DNA from: an uncultured Lachnospiraceae bacterium
GTDB taxonomy: Bacteria; Bacillota; Clostridia; Lachnospirales; Lachnospiraceae
Direction: 5' to 3'
NCBI GenBank assembly: GCA_905209075.1
Contig: CAJLRL010000006.1
Location: forward strand, 44,368 to 108,367
DNA length: 64,000 nucleotides
How positions within the stretch are numbered: position 1 is the stretch's first letter; every line of letters begins with the position of its first letter. The translations under genes were made by a program, and so were the position numbers. This document shows positions 16,422 through 25,731 of this stretch, one piece after another. The notes below the pieces were generated by a model. The model ran no database searches. It saw only the letters and a program-made list of their open reading frames with translations, and was not told the origin of the DNA.

Positions 16422-17882
16422 ATGAAGAATATACTAATTGTTTCATCAGAGGCAATACCTTATATAAAGACAGGCGGATTGGCAGATGTGGCTGGTTCCT
16501 TACCAAAGTATTTTGATAAAGAGAAATATGATGTCAGAGTCATAATTCCAAAGTACAAATGCATGGATGAGAAACTTGTTCCACAGCTGAAATTCGCCTG
16601 TCATTTTTATGTAAACTTAAACTGGAGAAAACAATATGCAGGTATTTTTAAAGCAGTAAATGATGGGATAACATACTACTTTGTAGATAACGAATTTTAT
16701 TTCGCAGGAGATAAGCCGTATAACAATATATATGAGGATGTGGAAAAATTTGCTTATTTTTCAAAAGCTGTTTTAGAGTCGCTTCCATATATTGATTTTG
16801 AGCCGGATATAATCCACTGTAATGACTGGGAGACCGGACTGCTGCCTGTATTTTTGAAGACAACATATGGATCAGATACATTTTATTCAAATATAAAAAC
16901 TGTATTTTCCATTCATAACATGAGATTCCAGGGAAGATGGAAAATGCGTGAGGTTGCAGACATAACCGGTCTTCCGGAGCATATTTTTAATTCAAATGAG
17001 CTTGAGTTTTATGGGGAGGCAAATTATCTGAAAGGTGGAATAGTCTATGCAGATGAGATAACCACTGTAAGTCCTTCATATGCAGATGAGATCACAACAC
17101 CGGAAGGTGGAGAGGGACTTGACGGACTTATGCTTGAGCGGAGGAAACATTTAAGCGGTATATTAAACGGAATAGATTATAGTGTGTACAATCCGGCAAA
17201 GGATAAATATATAAGCTGCAATTTCATGTCACCTGATAAAGATACAAACAAACCATATGGAAAAGAAGTGGATAAAAGAGAGTTTCAGGAGAAAAATGGT
17301 CTGAAAGCAGATAAAAATGCAATGCTTATAGGTATTGTGTCAAGGCTTACGGATCAGAAGGGTTTCGACCTTATAGCATATGTCATGGATGAAATCTTAG
17401 AGACTACTGATATACAGTTTTGTATACTCGGAACAGGTGAAAACCAGTATGAGGGAATGTTCCATTATTTTCAGAGTAAATACCCTGACAGATTAAGTGT
17501 TTACATCGGATATTCAGAAGAACGCGCACATCAGATATATGCGTCATGTGATGCTTTTCTGATGCCGTCACTGTTTGAACCTTGTGGATTGGGCCAGATG
17601 ATGGCGATGAGATACGGAACGATTCCAATCGTAAGAGAGACAGGTGGACTTAAGGATACGGTTGAGGCATACAATGAATATGAAAATACCGGAACAGGTT
17701 TTTCATTTACGGATTATAATGCACACGATATGCTGCATGTTATAAAATATGCTGAGTCAGTTTTTAAAAATAATAAAAAAGCGTGGAATGAAATGATGGT
17801 CCGTGACATGAACAAAGATTTTTCATGGGATGCATCCGCCCGGAGATATGAAGCATTGTATGATAGGCTGACAGAAAAATAA
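16422..17882 (+). CDS. glgA: Glycogen (starch) synthase
   Basis: GlgA transfers glucose from ADP-glucose to the growing alpha-1,4-glucan chain in glycogen synthesis. The 486-residue protein has the typical length of the GT5 family. The N terminus shows the ADP-glucose site KTGGLADV (about residues 16-23), and the C-terminal Rossmann domain holds GIVSRLTDQKG, MPSLFEPCGLGQM with the catalytic Glu, and RETGGLKDTV. GGGAGG (16407-16412) lies 9 bases before the ATG. No other glycogen gene is adjacent; it is flanked by its own promoter and terminator, so it is probably monocistronic. Confidence 0.96.
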   Translation: MKNILIVSSEAIPYIKTGGLADVAGSLPKYFDKEKYDVRVIIPKYKCMDEKLVPQLKFACHFYVNLNWRKQYAGIFKAVNDGITYYFVDNEFYFAGDKPYNNIYEDVEKFAYFSKAVLESLPYIDFEPDIIHCNDWETGLLPVFLKTTYGSDTFYSNIKTVFSIHNMRFQGRWKMREVADITGLPEHIFNSNELEFYGEANYLKGGIVYADEITTVSPSYADEITTPEGGEGLDGLMLERRKHLSGILNGIDYSVYNPAKDKYISCNFMSPDKDTNKPYGKEVDKREFQEKNGLKADKNAMLIGIVSRLTDQKGFDLIAYVMDEILETTDIQFCILGTGENQYEGMFHYFQSKYPDRLSVYIGYSEERAHQIYASCDAFLMPSLFEPCGLGQMMAMRYGTIPIVRETGGLKDTVEAYNEYENTGTGFSFTDYNAHDMLHVIKYAESVFKNNKKAWNEMMVRDMNKDFSWDASARRYEALYDRLTEK

Positions 17883-17924
17883 AATACAGCTGCCGTAAAA
17901 CAGAATAATTACAAAAAGCATGAT

Positions 17925-17970
17925 GACAAGACACTGTGCATTTCAGATGCATGGTGTCTTGTCTTTTTTT
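17925..17970 (+). terminator. Strong intrinsic terminator after glgA
   Basis: GACAAGACAC (17925-17934) pairs with GTGTCTTGTC (17954-17963), with a further TGCAT/ATGCA inner stem, and runs into seven T. It also lies just past the stop of the convergent DUF5688 gene. Confidence 0.9.
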
Positions 17971-17973
17971 AAT

Positions 17974-18852
17974 TTAGTATTCTACTGCCTGTTTTTTCCG
18001 GCTGTATATATACACGTGATCCGATAATATTTCTTCATCAGTAACCTCAGTACTGTTTACTTCATTTATGAAACTGTTAAGAGTAGGGATATCATCATGG
18101 ATCGTTCTGGGCAGAACGAGAAATTCGTGGATACTGCTTGGAATAAGTACTAGATCTGAGTCTAATTTATCGGATATCTTTTTCAGTATTCCGGGATATA
18201 GCATGGTTGTGGCACCATATATTTTGTATTGGTTTGTAAGTATAAGCATCATCGGATCAATGCCGCTTGAGTTTATAAGTTCCCTGGAAACAGGAACGAC
18301 ATCTTCCATATTGATAAGACTGTATGGAAGTTTTTTTTCGGTATTTGTTATGGCGTCTTCCATAAGCTGGCGCATGGAAATCTTCCATTCCTCAAGAAGT
18401 GCATTGGTTATCTTTAAGGTGCATAGCTCGCTGCCTGCACTGTCTATGTAGTACAGGAATATGACTGCCAGATCCAGATATTTTACATGTGGCATGGACA
18501 TGAGTTCGTTCTTATTCTGTTCATAATTGACTAATTTCATAATAATATGGGATTTTGCAAGCGAATAATCATATACGGATGTGATATCAAAATTCTGTTT
18601 TGGAAGTACCTCTTTGTATGATGACATTATAGAGTCGACGATATCATTTATGGAAACACCATCGAGATACCAGTGGTAATAGGGATTCAGATAAATGGCA
18701 GGGGCGATGTTGAATGACGGATTGATGATAAGAAGACCGTCATATATCTTGCCATTATTTTTTTTGACGGGATGGATCTTAAGAGAGTAACCATCCTCAA
18801 GCTTCTTTTTTATTTCTGTTTCAATTGTTTGTAAAAACTCCTTATATTTCAT
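17974..18852 (-). CDS. DUF5688 family protein
   Basis: A 292-residue soluble protein that matches the DUF5688 pattern known mainly from Lachnospiraceae: an N-terminal KYKEF segment, a VKKNNGKIYDGLLI turn, and a PAIYLNPYYHWYLDG block (about residues 50-64). No function has been assigned to the family and no catalytic motif stands out. GAGGAG lies just before the ATG at 18852; the longer reading from 18912 runs over the terminator of the upstream operon. It follows the polyamine operon on the same strand but is separated from it by a hairpin, so it is likely independent. Confidence 0.78.
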   Translation of the reverse strand: MKYKEFLQTIETEIKKKLEDGYSLKIHPVKKNNGKIYDGLLIINPSFNIAPAIYLNPYYHWYLDGVSINDIVDSIMSSYKEVLPKQNFDITSVYDYSLAKSHIIMKLVNYEQNKNELMSMPHVKYLDLAVIFLYYIDSAGSELCTLKITNALLEEWKISMRQLMEDAITNTEKKLPYSLINMEDVVPVSRELINSSGIDPMMLILTNQYKIYGATTMLYPGILKKISDKLDSDLVLIPSSIHEFLVLPRTIHDDIPTLNSFINEVNSTEVTDEEILSDHVYIYSRKKQAVEY

Positions 18853-18904
18853 GCTTCTCCTCTCATTTGAGAAGACATAACTTAAAAGGATCCTGTGGAA
18901 AGAT

Positions 18905-18935
18905 AAATCCACGAAATTATTAATTCCGTGGATTT
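18905..18935 (-). terminator. Hairpin ending the polyamine transport operon
   Basis: AAATCCACG (18905-18913) pairs with CGTGGATTT (18927-18935). On the minus strand it is followed by the T-rich run TTTATCTTT, so it is a plausible terminator 40 bases past the potCD stop. Confidence 0.65.
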
Positions 18936-18975
18936 AAATGTATCATTATTTGAATATTATTGCAACTGTTTTTTA

Positions 18976-20862
18976 TCAATTGCCGGCTTTTAGATTCTGC
19001 CATAGCGTATTGTAAAGGGCTGCCTCGTCATCAGTAAATGCACGGTATACTTCACAACGGGATAAAATTTCCTTTGGAGGATTGACAGCCTCGTTTTCTT
19101 TCAGATCAGCATCCTGGTTTTCGATTACCGATCTGATAGGTGATGCATAGTATACATATTCAAAATTAAGCATTGCAGGTTCATCGCTGCATATATAGTT
19201 TAAAAATTCTTCAGCACCGGATTTGTTCTGGCATGTTTTAGGGATAAACCATGAGTCAATCCAGAGATTAGAACCTTCCTTAGGGACAACATAATCAAGA
19301 TCAGGATTTATGTCCATTGCCGATGCGGCTTCACCTGAATAGCACACTGCGATAGAGGCATTTTCAGCAGCCATCTCATCGCATGTTTCATCAACATAGT
19401 AGGCAAGCACGTCGGGAGCCTGTTTTTTTAATATGTCGTAAGCTTTGTCAAGCTTGGAAGGATCTGTTTCGTTTATGGAATATCCTAGTGTTTCAAGGGC
19501 AGGAGCAAAGGCATCACGTACAGAATTTATCATTATCATGTTACCTTTATATTTTCCATTCCATAAGCAGTCCCAGCTGCTTAGATCATTTTTGTCAGCA
19601 AGCTTTTTGTTATACAGGATACCAAGGGTTCCGTAGAAATATGGAACAGTGTATTTGTGCTTTGGATCAAAAGATGCAGACATATCAATGATCTCAGGCT
19701 CAACATTCTGATAATTAGGCATATTATCGTAATCCATAGGCAGAACTTCGCCTTCGGATATAAGTTTTTCTATAATGTAATCGGATGTACATATTACATC
19801 GTAGTCTATGGCACCTGATTTATATTTTGTATACATTTCTTCAGGGTCTTCATATTCTTCGTATTTTACAGTGAGTCCGGTTTCTTCTTCAAAACTGTCA
19901 AGTACAGATTCGTCTATGTATTTACCATAGTTTAATACAGTGATCGTCATGCCTGTGCCCGTATTTTTCGAATTTACTGCAAAAACAGAAAAGCATCCGA
20001 TAACAAGAACCGATACAATCGCTATGCTTACGGTACGTTTTACTAATGAGCGGCGCTTGAACCGCTTAATGAGCTTTTCACTTGATGATGTTGGTGCAGG
20101 TGTCTTGTTGGAATTTATGTTTACAACAACAAGAAGAAGCAGCACAGTAAAAAACAAAATAGTAGAAAGCGCATATAATTCAGGCTTTACACCTTTTTTA
20201 AGCTGTGTATAAAGCATTGTTGAGAGCGTGTTTACACCGGCTCCCTTTGTAAAATAGGTAATCGAAAAATCGTCTAAAGACATAGTTACAGCCATGAGAA
20301 ATCCGGAAAATACTCCGGAACTGATCTCAGGCCATGTTACCTTGTAGAATGCATACAAAGGGGAAGCACCAAGGTCGAGGGCTGCTTCATAGGTATATTT
20401 GTTTGCCTGCTTTAATTTTGGAAGTACGTTTAATATAACGTATGGGATATTAAATGTGATATGTGCAATGAGCACGGTTACAAATCCCAGATCCATGAAT
20501 TTAACAAATAAAAGCATCATGGAAATTCCTGTTACTATATCAGCATTGAGCATTGGAATATTTGTAGCGCCAAGATATATGGTCTGATTTTTCTTTTTCA
20601 TAGCGCTTATACCAATGGCAGCGAGAGTTCCTATTATTGTGGAAATAACGGCTGCAAGGAGTGTGATCTGCAATGTTGTAGAAAATGCAGACATGATGTT
20701 CTCACTTTGAAAACAGTTTTTGTACCAGTCAAGTGTGAATCCACCCCATTTAACTGATGAACTCGAGTTGTTGAAGGAGAGTACCATAAGTACTATTATA
20801 GGCAGATATAAGAATAAAAATATAAGTGCCATGTAAATTTTCGATGCGATTTTTTTTACCAT
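18976..20862 (-). CDS. potCD: Spermidine/putrescine ABC transporter permease-substrate-binding fusion (PotC-PotD)
   Basis: Two normally separate subunits are joined in one 628-residue protein. Residues 1-260 are a PotC-type permease with about six membrane segments and the EAA-loop segment EAALDLGASPLYAFYKVTWP. A basic linker (KRFKRRSLVKR) and another membrane segment (about 280-297) lead into a PotD-type periplasmic-binding fold (300-628; VLNYGKYIDESVLDSFEEETG and onward) that would face outside, tethered to the membrane. Such fusions are known in Firmicutes. The start overlaps the 3' end of potB by 7 bases. Last gene of the operon. Confidence 0.92.
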   Translation of the reverse strand: MVKKIASKIYMALIFLFLYLPIIVLMVLSFNNSSSSVKWGGFTLDWYKNCFQSENIMSAFSTTLQITLLAAVISTIIGTLAAIGISAMKKKNQTIYLGATNIPMLNADIVTGISMMLLFVKFMDLGFVTVLIAHITFNIPYVILNVLPKLKQANKYTYEAALDLGASPLYAFYKVTWPEISSGVFSGFLMAVTMSLDDFSITYFTKGAGVNTLSTMLYTQLKKGVKPELYALSTILFFTVLLLLVVVNINSNKTPAPTSSSEKLIKRFKRRSLVKRTVSIAIVSVLVIGCFSVFAVNSKNTGTGMTITVLNYGKYIDESVLDSFEEETGLTVKYEEYEDPEEMYTKYKSGAIDYDVICTSDYIIEKLISEGEVLPMDYDNMPNYQNVEPEIIDMSASFDPKHKYTVPYFYGTLGILYNKKLADKNDLSSWDCLWNGKYKGNMIMINSVRDAFAPALETLGYSINETDPSKLDKAYDILKKQAPDVLAYYVDETCDEMAAENASIAVCYSGEAASAMDINPDLDYVVPKEGSNLWIDSWFIPKTCQNKSGAEEFLNYICSDEPAMLNFEYVYYASPIRSVIENQDADLKENEAVNPPKEILSRCEVYRAFTDDEAALYNTLWQNLKAGN

Positions 20863-21680
20863 ACAGCTGTTGAATCTCCTTCCTTGTCAAACAGATTAAC
20901 GATTGCCATGCTTATGAGTACGAATACCATAAGAACGAGAGAAAGTCCGCTGCCGGCATTCCACTGTGAACCATGGACAAAATCCTGTTCGATTATATTT
21001 CCTATGAGAAGGACTTTTCCTCCTCCAAGTATCTGCGATATCGCAAATGAAGTAAGCGATGGGACAAATACCATTACAATTCCGCTTATCACACCTGATA
21101 ATGTAAGAGGAACTATTATTTTCAAAAATATTATAATATTATTGGCACCGAGATCCCTTGCGGCCTCGATCCAGTCATTTTTGATACGGTTCATCGAATT
21201 GTAGATCGGAAGCAGCATAAATGGAAGAAAATCATATACCATTCCAAGAACTACGGCCGATGTTGTATTCATAATGTTAAAGCCCGGAAGACCGAGTGTG
21301 GTGAGTATTGAGTTTATCACACCATTTTTGGATAAAAGCTGTTTCCAGGCAAGTATGCGGAGCATAAAATTCATCCACATAGGCAGCATAAAGATAAAGA
21401 CGATAAAACTTTGATTTTTTATCTTCATGCCATTTAATATCATTGCCAGCGGGTAAGACAAAAGCAGGCATACAAGTGTACACAAAATACCAAGCTTAAG
21501 TGATAAAAGTATGGCATGTATATTTGTAGATGTTGCTATGGCTGTAATATATTCTATAGTAAAACCACCGCTGCCGTCTGAAAAAGCATAGTAGATTATC
21601 ATAAACAGCGGGAGGATTATAAATCCTATGATCCATATAAGATATGGGCCGGCAAGTAGCTGCTTTTTTAATTTATGCAT
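20856..21680 (-). CDS. potB: Spermidine/putrescine ABC transporter permease
   Basis: A 274-residue permease with six predicted membrane segments and the ATPase-contact EAA loop EAARDLGANNIIIFLKIIVPLT in the second half. It forms the translocation channel with the PotC part of the next gene. The start at 21680 gives MHKLKKQLLAGPYLIW, the usual PotB opening, and its ATGCATAA overlaps the potA stop by 8 bases, implying coupled translation; an upstream ATG at 21701 is possible but has no ribosome-binding site. Confidence 0.92.
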   Translation of the reverse strand: MHKLKKQLLAGPYLIWIIGFIILPLFMIIYYAFSDGSGGFTIEYITAIATSTNIHAILLSLKLGILCTLVCLLLSYPLAMILNGMKIKNQSFIVFIFMLPMWMNFMLRILAWKQLLSKNGVINSILTTLGLPGFNIMNTTSAVVLGMVYDFLPFMLLPIYNSMNRIKNDWIEAARDLGANNIIIFLKIIVPLTLSGVISGIVMVFVPSLTSFAISQILGGGKVLLIGNIIEQDFVHGSQWNAGSGLSLVLMVFVLISMAIVNLFDKEGDSTAVW

Positions 21681-22746
21681 CGATTTCCACCGCCTTTTCA
21701 TCTGAAGATTCAGGTTTGTGCATTATCTGGATATTGAAAGGTATCACATTAATGCCGACATGGCTGCCAACCTCGAAATATTTTGTTGTGTGCACCATCC
21801 AGTCATAGCCGTTTGCTTTTACTTCAAGCTCATAGTGGACACCTTTAAAAATATTTGATGTGACATCACCTTCTATAATACCATCCGCCGGATCGACAAG
21901 CTCCACATCCTCAGGACGGATCACGACATCGACAGGTTTGTTTTTGCCGAAGCCCTCATCAACACACTGCCATTTTACTCCGAGTATTTCCACGAGACGA
22001 TCTTCTATCATAGTTGCGTCTATAATATTGCTGTGTCCGATGAAATCAGCTACAAATGCATTTTCCGGCTCGTTATATATATCTTCAGGGGTTCCGATCT
22101 GCTGTATATAGCCCTGGTTCATAACGACAATAGTGTCGGACATTGTAAGTGCTTCTTCCTGATCGTGTGTTACATATACAAAAGTTATGCCAAGTTCGTT
22201 TTTAAGACGGATAAGCTCGTACTGCATATTCTGGCGCAGTTTAAGGTCAAGGGCACCAAGAGGCTCATCTAACAGGAGAATCTTCGGCTCATTTACTATA
22301 GCCCGTGCGATAGCGATACGCTGCTGCTGGCCACCGCTTAATGAATCGATTGAGCGGTTTTCAAAGCCGTCTAGGTTTACAAGCTTAAGTGCGTATTTTA
22401 TTTTATCATTTATATATTCTTTGCTTTTTTTCTTTAATTTGAGCCCGAAAGCAATGTTCTCCGCTATTGTCATATGAGGAAAAAGAGAGTATTTCTGAAA
22501 TACAGTATTTAAATTTCTCTCATTGGCAGGGATATTTGTTATGTCTTTGGAGTCGAACATGATTTTTCCTTTGTCAGGAGTTTCGAATCCGCCGAGAAGA
22601 CGAAGAGTGGTTGTTTTGCCACAGCCTGATGGACCAAGCAGTGTAAGAAATTCATTCTCCCTTACGTAAAGATTTAATTCGTCAAGGACAGTGTTTCCAT
22701 TATAAGATTTGCTGATGTCAATAAAATCAATTAGTTTTTTTCCCAT
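21673..22746 (-). CDS. potA: Spermidine/putrescine ABC transporter ATPase
   Basis: The 357-residue ATPase has Walker A GPSGCGKTT (about 38-46), Q-loop VFQKYSLFPHM, signature LSGGQQQR, Walker B ILLLDEPLGALD and H-loop VTHDQEEAL, followed by a C-terminal TOBE-type regulatory domain (about 240-350). It powers polyamine uptake with PotB and PotCD. AGAAAGG precedes the ATG. It begins 55 bases after the stop of the XRE-cupin regulator gene, in the same transcription direction. Confidence 0.95.
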   Translation of the reverse strand: MGKKLIDFIDISKSYNGNTVLDELNLYVRENEFLTLLGPSGCGKTTTLRLLGGFETPDKGKIMFDSKDITNIPANERNLNTVFQKYSLFPHMTIAENIAFGLKLKKKSKEYINDKIKYALKLVNLDGFENRSIDSLSGGQQQRIAIARAIVNEPKILLLDEPLGALDLKLRQNMQYELIRLKNELGITFVYVTHDQEEALTMSDTIVVMNQGYIQQIGTPEDIYNEPENAFVADFIGHSNIIDATMIEDRLVEILGVKWQCVDEGFGKNKPVDVVIRPEDVELVDPADGIIEGDVTSNIFKGVHYELEVKANGYDWMVHTTKYFEVGSHVGINVIPFNIQIMHKPESSDEKAVEIDA

Positions 22747-22801
22747 GGTGTAAACCTTTCTCTATAAATTATAATATGTAGTTTCTTTGCAAAACACTAT
22801 A

Positions 22802-23341
22802 CTAGAAACTAGGTGGATTGCTTATCCATATGAGTACGGCATCCTTTGAGGAGGTGTTTTGTATAAAATGCTTTTTGCCGGCACAAAAGTAAAATGATTC
22901 ACCGGCCTTTATGGTATGCATTTTGCCACCATAATTTAGTTTTATACTTCCCTTTAAGACATATCCGAATTCTTCGCATTCTTTTGGAAGATAAACTTCG
23001 GAGGTGCCGCCGGCTTTTATCGTCACGCGCAGCGGTTCCATGGAATTTGTCTGTGCATTTGGGATAAGCCACTCTATAGTGTTGCCTTTTTCTTCATCCG
23101 TTTTTTCAAAATAGTCCCCGGATTTAAAGACTATCTGTTCTGGCTCAGAATCTGTAAAAAATTCTGCCGGAGTCATGCCAAGACACTGGATTATATCAAG
23201 CAGCGTGCCAACAGAAGGTGAGTTCTGGTTGCGTTCAAGCTGGGAAATAAATCCTTTTGTAAGTTCAGCTCTGTCAGCGAGTTCCTGCTGGGTAAGTCCA
23301 TACTGGATTCTTAACTCCTTCATTCTGCGTCCTATATCCAT
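22802..23341 (-). CDS. XRE-cupin transcriptional regulator (PuuR-like)
   Basis: The 179-residue protein has an N-terminal helix-turn-helix (residues 7-62; LTQQELADRAELTKGFISQLERN) and a C-terminal cupin barrel (about 105-175; EFGYVLKGSIKLNYGG, KAGESFYFCAGKKHFIQN). This architecture is shared with PuuR-type regulators that sense polyamines or related small molecules through the cupin. Being first gene of the potABCD operon it most likely senses polyamine and controls this operon. GGAG sits 5 bases before the ATG. Confidence 0.9.
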   Translation of the reverse strand: MDIGRRMKELRIQYGLTQQELADRAELTKGFISQLERNQNSPSVGTLLDIIQCLGMTPAEFFTDSEPEQIVFKSGDYFEKTDEEKGNTIEWLIPNAQTNSMEPLRVTIKAGGTSEVYLPKECEEFGYVLKGSIKLNYGGKMHTIKAGESFYFCAGKKHFIQNTSSKDAVLIWISNPPSF

Positions 23342-23379
23342 ATTTACTCCATAAATGTGTGCTTAATAATAGATTTTTT

Positions 23380-23434
23380 GTTTACTAAAAATAAACCGAC
23401 GAAATCATTTTAATATATTATTAAGAAATGTCAA
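23380..23434 (-). promoter_or_regulatory. Promoter and candidate operator of the polyamine operon
   Basis: On the minus strand TTGACA (23434-23429) and TAAAAT (23412-23407) are 16 bases apart. Downstream of the -10 a dyad GTTTA-N7-TAAAC occupies 23380-23396, a good position for a repressor site, perhaps for the XRE-cupin protein encoded by the first gene. Confidence 0.6.
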
Positions 23435-23473
23435 GAGAAGATTTGATGTTGTTTATATAAATTTCTGTACAGT

Positions 23474-23511
23474 AAAAAGAAGCCCTGATCTTATAATAAG
23501 ATCAAGGCTTC
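23474..23511 (-). terminator. Terminator of the tRNA-Thr gene
   Basis: GAAGCC (23479-23484) and GGCTTC (23506-23511) enclose TGATCTTAT/ATAAGATCA. On the minus strand the hairpin ends in five T. Confidence 0.8.
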
Positions 23512-23528
23512 AAAAATTAAAATGTTAA

Positions 23529-23600
23529 GCCGATAACCGGGATCGAACCGGTGGCCTACGCATTACGAGTGCGTCGCTCTACCTACTGAGCCATATCGGC
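23529..23600 (-). tRNA. tRNA-Thr (anticodon CGT)
   Basis: The 72-base minus-strand sequence folds as a cloverleaf: acceptor GCCGATA with TATCGGC, D arm GCTC...GAGC, anticodon stem ACGCA/TGCGT around loop CTCGTAA (anticodon CGT, reads ACG), and T arm ACCGG-TTCGATC-CCGGT. The 3' CCA is not encoded. Confidence 0.97.
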
Positions 23601-23610
23601 GTGCGAATCT

Positions 23611-23639
23611 ATAATATCAAATTATAATATAAAAATCAA
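23611..23639 (-). promoter_or_regulatory. Promoter of tRNA-Thr(CGT)
   Basis: On the minus strand TTGATT (23639-23634), 17 bases, TATTAT (23616-23611), ending 10 bases before the tRNA. Confidence 0.8.
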
Positions 23640-23667
23640 TGGTTTTTATATTTTTTTATTTAAGCTG

Positions 23668-23713
23668 TTGACACATAACTGTTTATGATGTATATATAAC
23701 ACATAAACAGTTA
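23668..23713 (+). promoter_or_regulatory. Promoter with 12-bp inverted-repeat operator of the gntR-ABC operon
   Basis: TTGACA (23668-23673), 17 bases, TATATA (23691-23696). The -10 lies in the middle of a perfect inverted repeat, TAACTGTTTATG (23676-23687) and CATAAACAGTTA (23702-23713), 14 bases apart. This is the arrangement of an autoregulated YtrA-type repressor operator. Confidence 0.85.
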
Positions 23714-23733
23714 CACAGAACAGGAGGAAGAAT

Positions 23734-24114
23734 ATGCAGCTTAAGCAGAATTCCGGGGTACCTATCTATCAGCAGATAGCAGATAGTTTCAGGACGGATA
23801 TCCTTGCCGGCAAGTATAAACAGGGAGAATTTCTTCCGTCTATACGAGGATTGGCAAAGGATCTAAAGATAAGTGTTATAACAACTATGAAAGCATATGA
23901 GCAGCTTGCCCAGGAAGGACTTGTGACAGCAGCTCAGGGCAAAGGATTTTATGTCAATGCGCAGGATAGTGAGATGATAAAAGAACAGCATCTGAGAAAA
24001 GTCGAAAGTTCGCTTAACGATGCGATCGAATCGGCAAAGATAGCAGGACTTTCAATGGATGAGCTAAGAGAAACACTTGATACTCTTATTGATATGGATA
24101 GTCAGATAATTTAA
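23734..24114 (+). CDS. GntR family regulator, YtrA subfamily
   Basis: This 126-residue protein has a GntR winged helix (about residues 9-75; PIYQQIADSFRTDILAGKYKQ, LPSIRGLAKDLKISVITTMKAYEQL) and only a short helical tail (about 80-126), the size and shape of the YtrA subfamily, which regulates adjacent ABC transporters. AGGAGGAAGAAT precedes the ATG. Its gene is the first of a four-gene operon with an ATPase and two membrane proteins, and the perfect 12-bp inverted repeat over its promoter is its probable operator. Confidence 0.93.
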   Translation: MQLKQNSGVPIYQQIADSFRTDILAGKYKQGEFLPSIRGLAKDLKISVITTMKAYEQLAQEGLVTAAQGKGFYVNAQDSEMIKEQHLRKVESSLNDAIESAKIAGLSMDELRETLDTLIDMDSQII

Positions 24115-24132
24115 AAGCAGGAGGATATGGAG

Positions 24133-25041
24133 ATGACAACACAATATGCGATAGAAGGAAACAATATAACAAAAAATTTAAAGGGCTTTAACCTTGATAT
24201 AGATGATTTAAAGGTTCCAAAGGGCTTTGCCACTGCGCTTATCGGAGAAAACGGAGCAGGAAAGACAACTCTTCTTAATATTCTTTCGGGATTAAGACTT
24301 GATTATAAAGGGGATATAACTTTTTTCGGGCGGTATTCAGATAAAGAAAAAGAAGATAATGGAAATATAAAAAACAGGATTGGATATACCGGAACTGGAA
24401 AGTACTATCTTCCGCAATGGACAGTCAAAGACATTGAAAATATAAGCAAAATACTCTTTGAAGATTTTTCGGAAGATAGGTTTAGAAAATATTGTGATGA
24501 GCTTGCAATTTTTCCACACGGACAGCTTGACATGAAAAAGCCGAATAGTTCTTTTTCCGATGGAATGAAAGTAAAACTCATGCTTGCCGGAGTGCTGTCG
24601 CGTGATACAGATATGCTCATACTTGATGAGCCGGCATCACCGCTTGATCCACTCATGCGCGACAAACTCTGCCAGCTTATAAGTGAATATATAAACAACG
24701 GAAACGGAGAAAAAAGTGTATTTTTCTCGACACATAATATATCTGATATGGAAAATGTTACAGACTATGCGATAATCATGGAAAACGGACAGATCGTTGA
24801 GCAGGGATTTGTAGAAGACCTGAAAGAGAAATACATTGTGATAAAGGGTGATGCAGCAGATACACAGAAAGCAAAAGACATTCTTTATACAATAACTACA
24901 AATCCATATGGTTTTGAAGGCATATGCCTTTCAGAAAATCTCGATAAGCTTGCAGGACTTAATGTTACAAAAGAAATTCCTACATTATATCAGATAAGTG
25001 TTGCGGTGATGAAAAATAATACAAAGATCGTTATGAGATAG
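24133..25041 (+). CDS. ABC transporter ATP-binding protein
   Basis: The 302-residue ATPase shows Walker A GENGAGKTT (about 36-44), signature SFSDGMKVK (a variant of LSGGQ), Walker B MLILDEPASPLDP and H-loop FFSTHNISD, then about 80 extra C-terminal residues. It resembles YtrB/bacitracin-type ATPases linked to ABC-2 permeases. The ATG at 24133 lies 8 bases after AGGAGG (24119-24124); the in-frame ATG at 24127 is only 2 bases after it. Part of the gntR operon; the likely function is export or cell-envelope stress defence, substrate unknown. Confidence 0.9.
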   Translation: MTTQYAIEGNNITKNLKGFNLDIDDLKVPKGFATALIGENGAGKTTLLNILSGLRLDYKGDITFFGRYSDKEKEDNGNIKNRIGYTGTGKYYLPQWTVKDIENISKILFEDFSEDRFRKYCDELAIFPHGQLDMKKPNSSFSDGMKVKLMLAGVLSRDTDMLILDEPASPLDPLMRDKLCQLISEYINNGNGEKSVFFSTHNISDMENVTDYAIIMENGQIVEQGFVEDLKEKYIVIKGDAADTQKAKDILYTITTNPYGFEGICLSENLDKLAGLNVTKEIPTLYQISVAVMKNNTKIVMR

Positions 25042-25077
25042 TTTATCGGTTAATTGTAATATGATGAAGGTGGATAA

Positions 25078-25719
25078 ATGAATAGGTTAAATAAAATGAT
25101 ACAAAATTACAGAGTGCTTACAAATAATAAGTACAGACTGGTAACGAATATAGTTATCCCGGTTGTGCTTGGAATAATCACAGCAGTTCTGGCAGAAGGT
25201 TTAATGATACAGTTTGCTATGTTTCCCCCGATTTTTATGATACTTGCAGAAATATGTGGAGATTATTTCGGGATAGGATGCATATGCAAAAAGAATGGCT
25301 TTGGAATGGATTTTTTAAAAACAAGTCATGATGGCATTAAAGATTTTGAAGACTGTCTTCTTGTGGATATACTAGTCAGGATACCAAGGATCGCAATTTA
25401 TTTTATGATAGCAGGAATACCATTTAGACATACGGAAAGATTTCCGGTTATCCTGTTTGAAATGATAGCAGTTGTTGCCATATGTTCCATCGCATCACTC
25501 AATGTGCTCAGATATATAGAAATGTCACAATATATAATGATAATGGCATTTACATTTGAAATACCTGCGATACTCGGATGTACACTTGCATATTTTAATT
25601 TCTGGCCATGGGTAAAATGGGTGTTCCCGCCGGCTGCGGCAGTACTTCTTATTGTTGCGATAATAGCAACATACTATCACATGATAACAAAGGTGCGCAA
25701 TTCATATAAAGATATATAG
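25078..25719 (+). CDS. ABC-2-like membrane protein
   Basis: A 213-residue protein with about five or six membrane segments and no recognised catalytic motif. It lies between the ATPase gene and another membrane gene in the YtrA-type operon, so it is most likely one half of the transmembrane channel. GAAGGTGG precedes the ATG. Sequence similarity to a named family is not evident by eye. Confidence 0.7.
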   Translation: MNRLNKMIQNYRVLTNNKYRLVTNIVIPVVLGIITAVLAEGLMIQFAMFPPIFMILAEICGDYFGIGCICKKNGFGMDFLKTSHDGIKDFEDCLLVDILVRIPRIAIYFMIAGIPFRHTERFPVILFEMIAVVAICSIASLNVLRYIEMSQYIMIMAFTFEIPAILGCTLAYFNFWPWVKWVFPPAAAVLLIVAIIATYYHMITKVRNSYKDI

Positions 25720-25731
25720 AGGAGATTTGGT

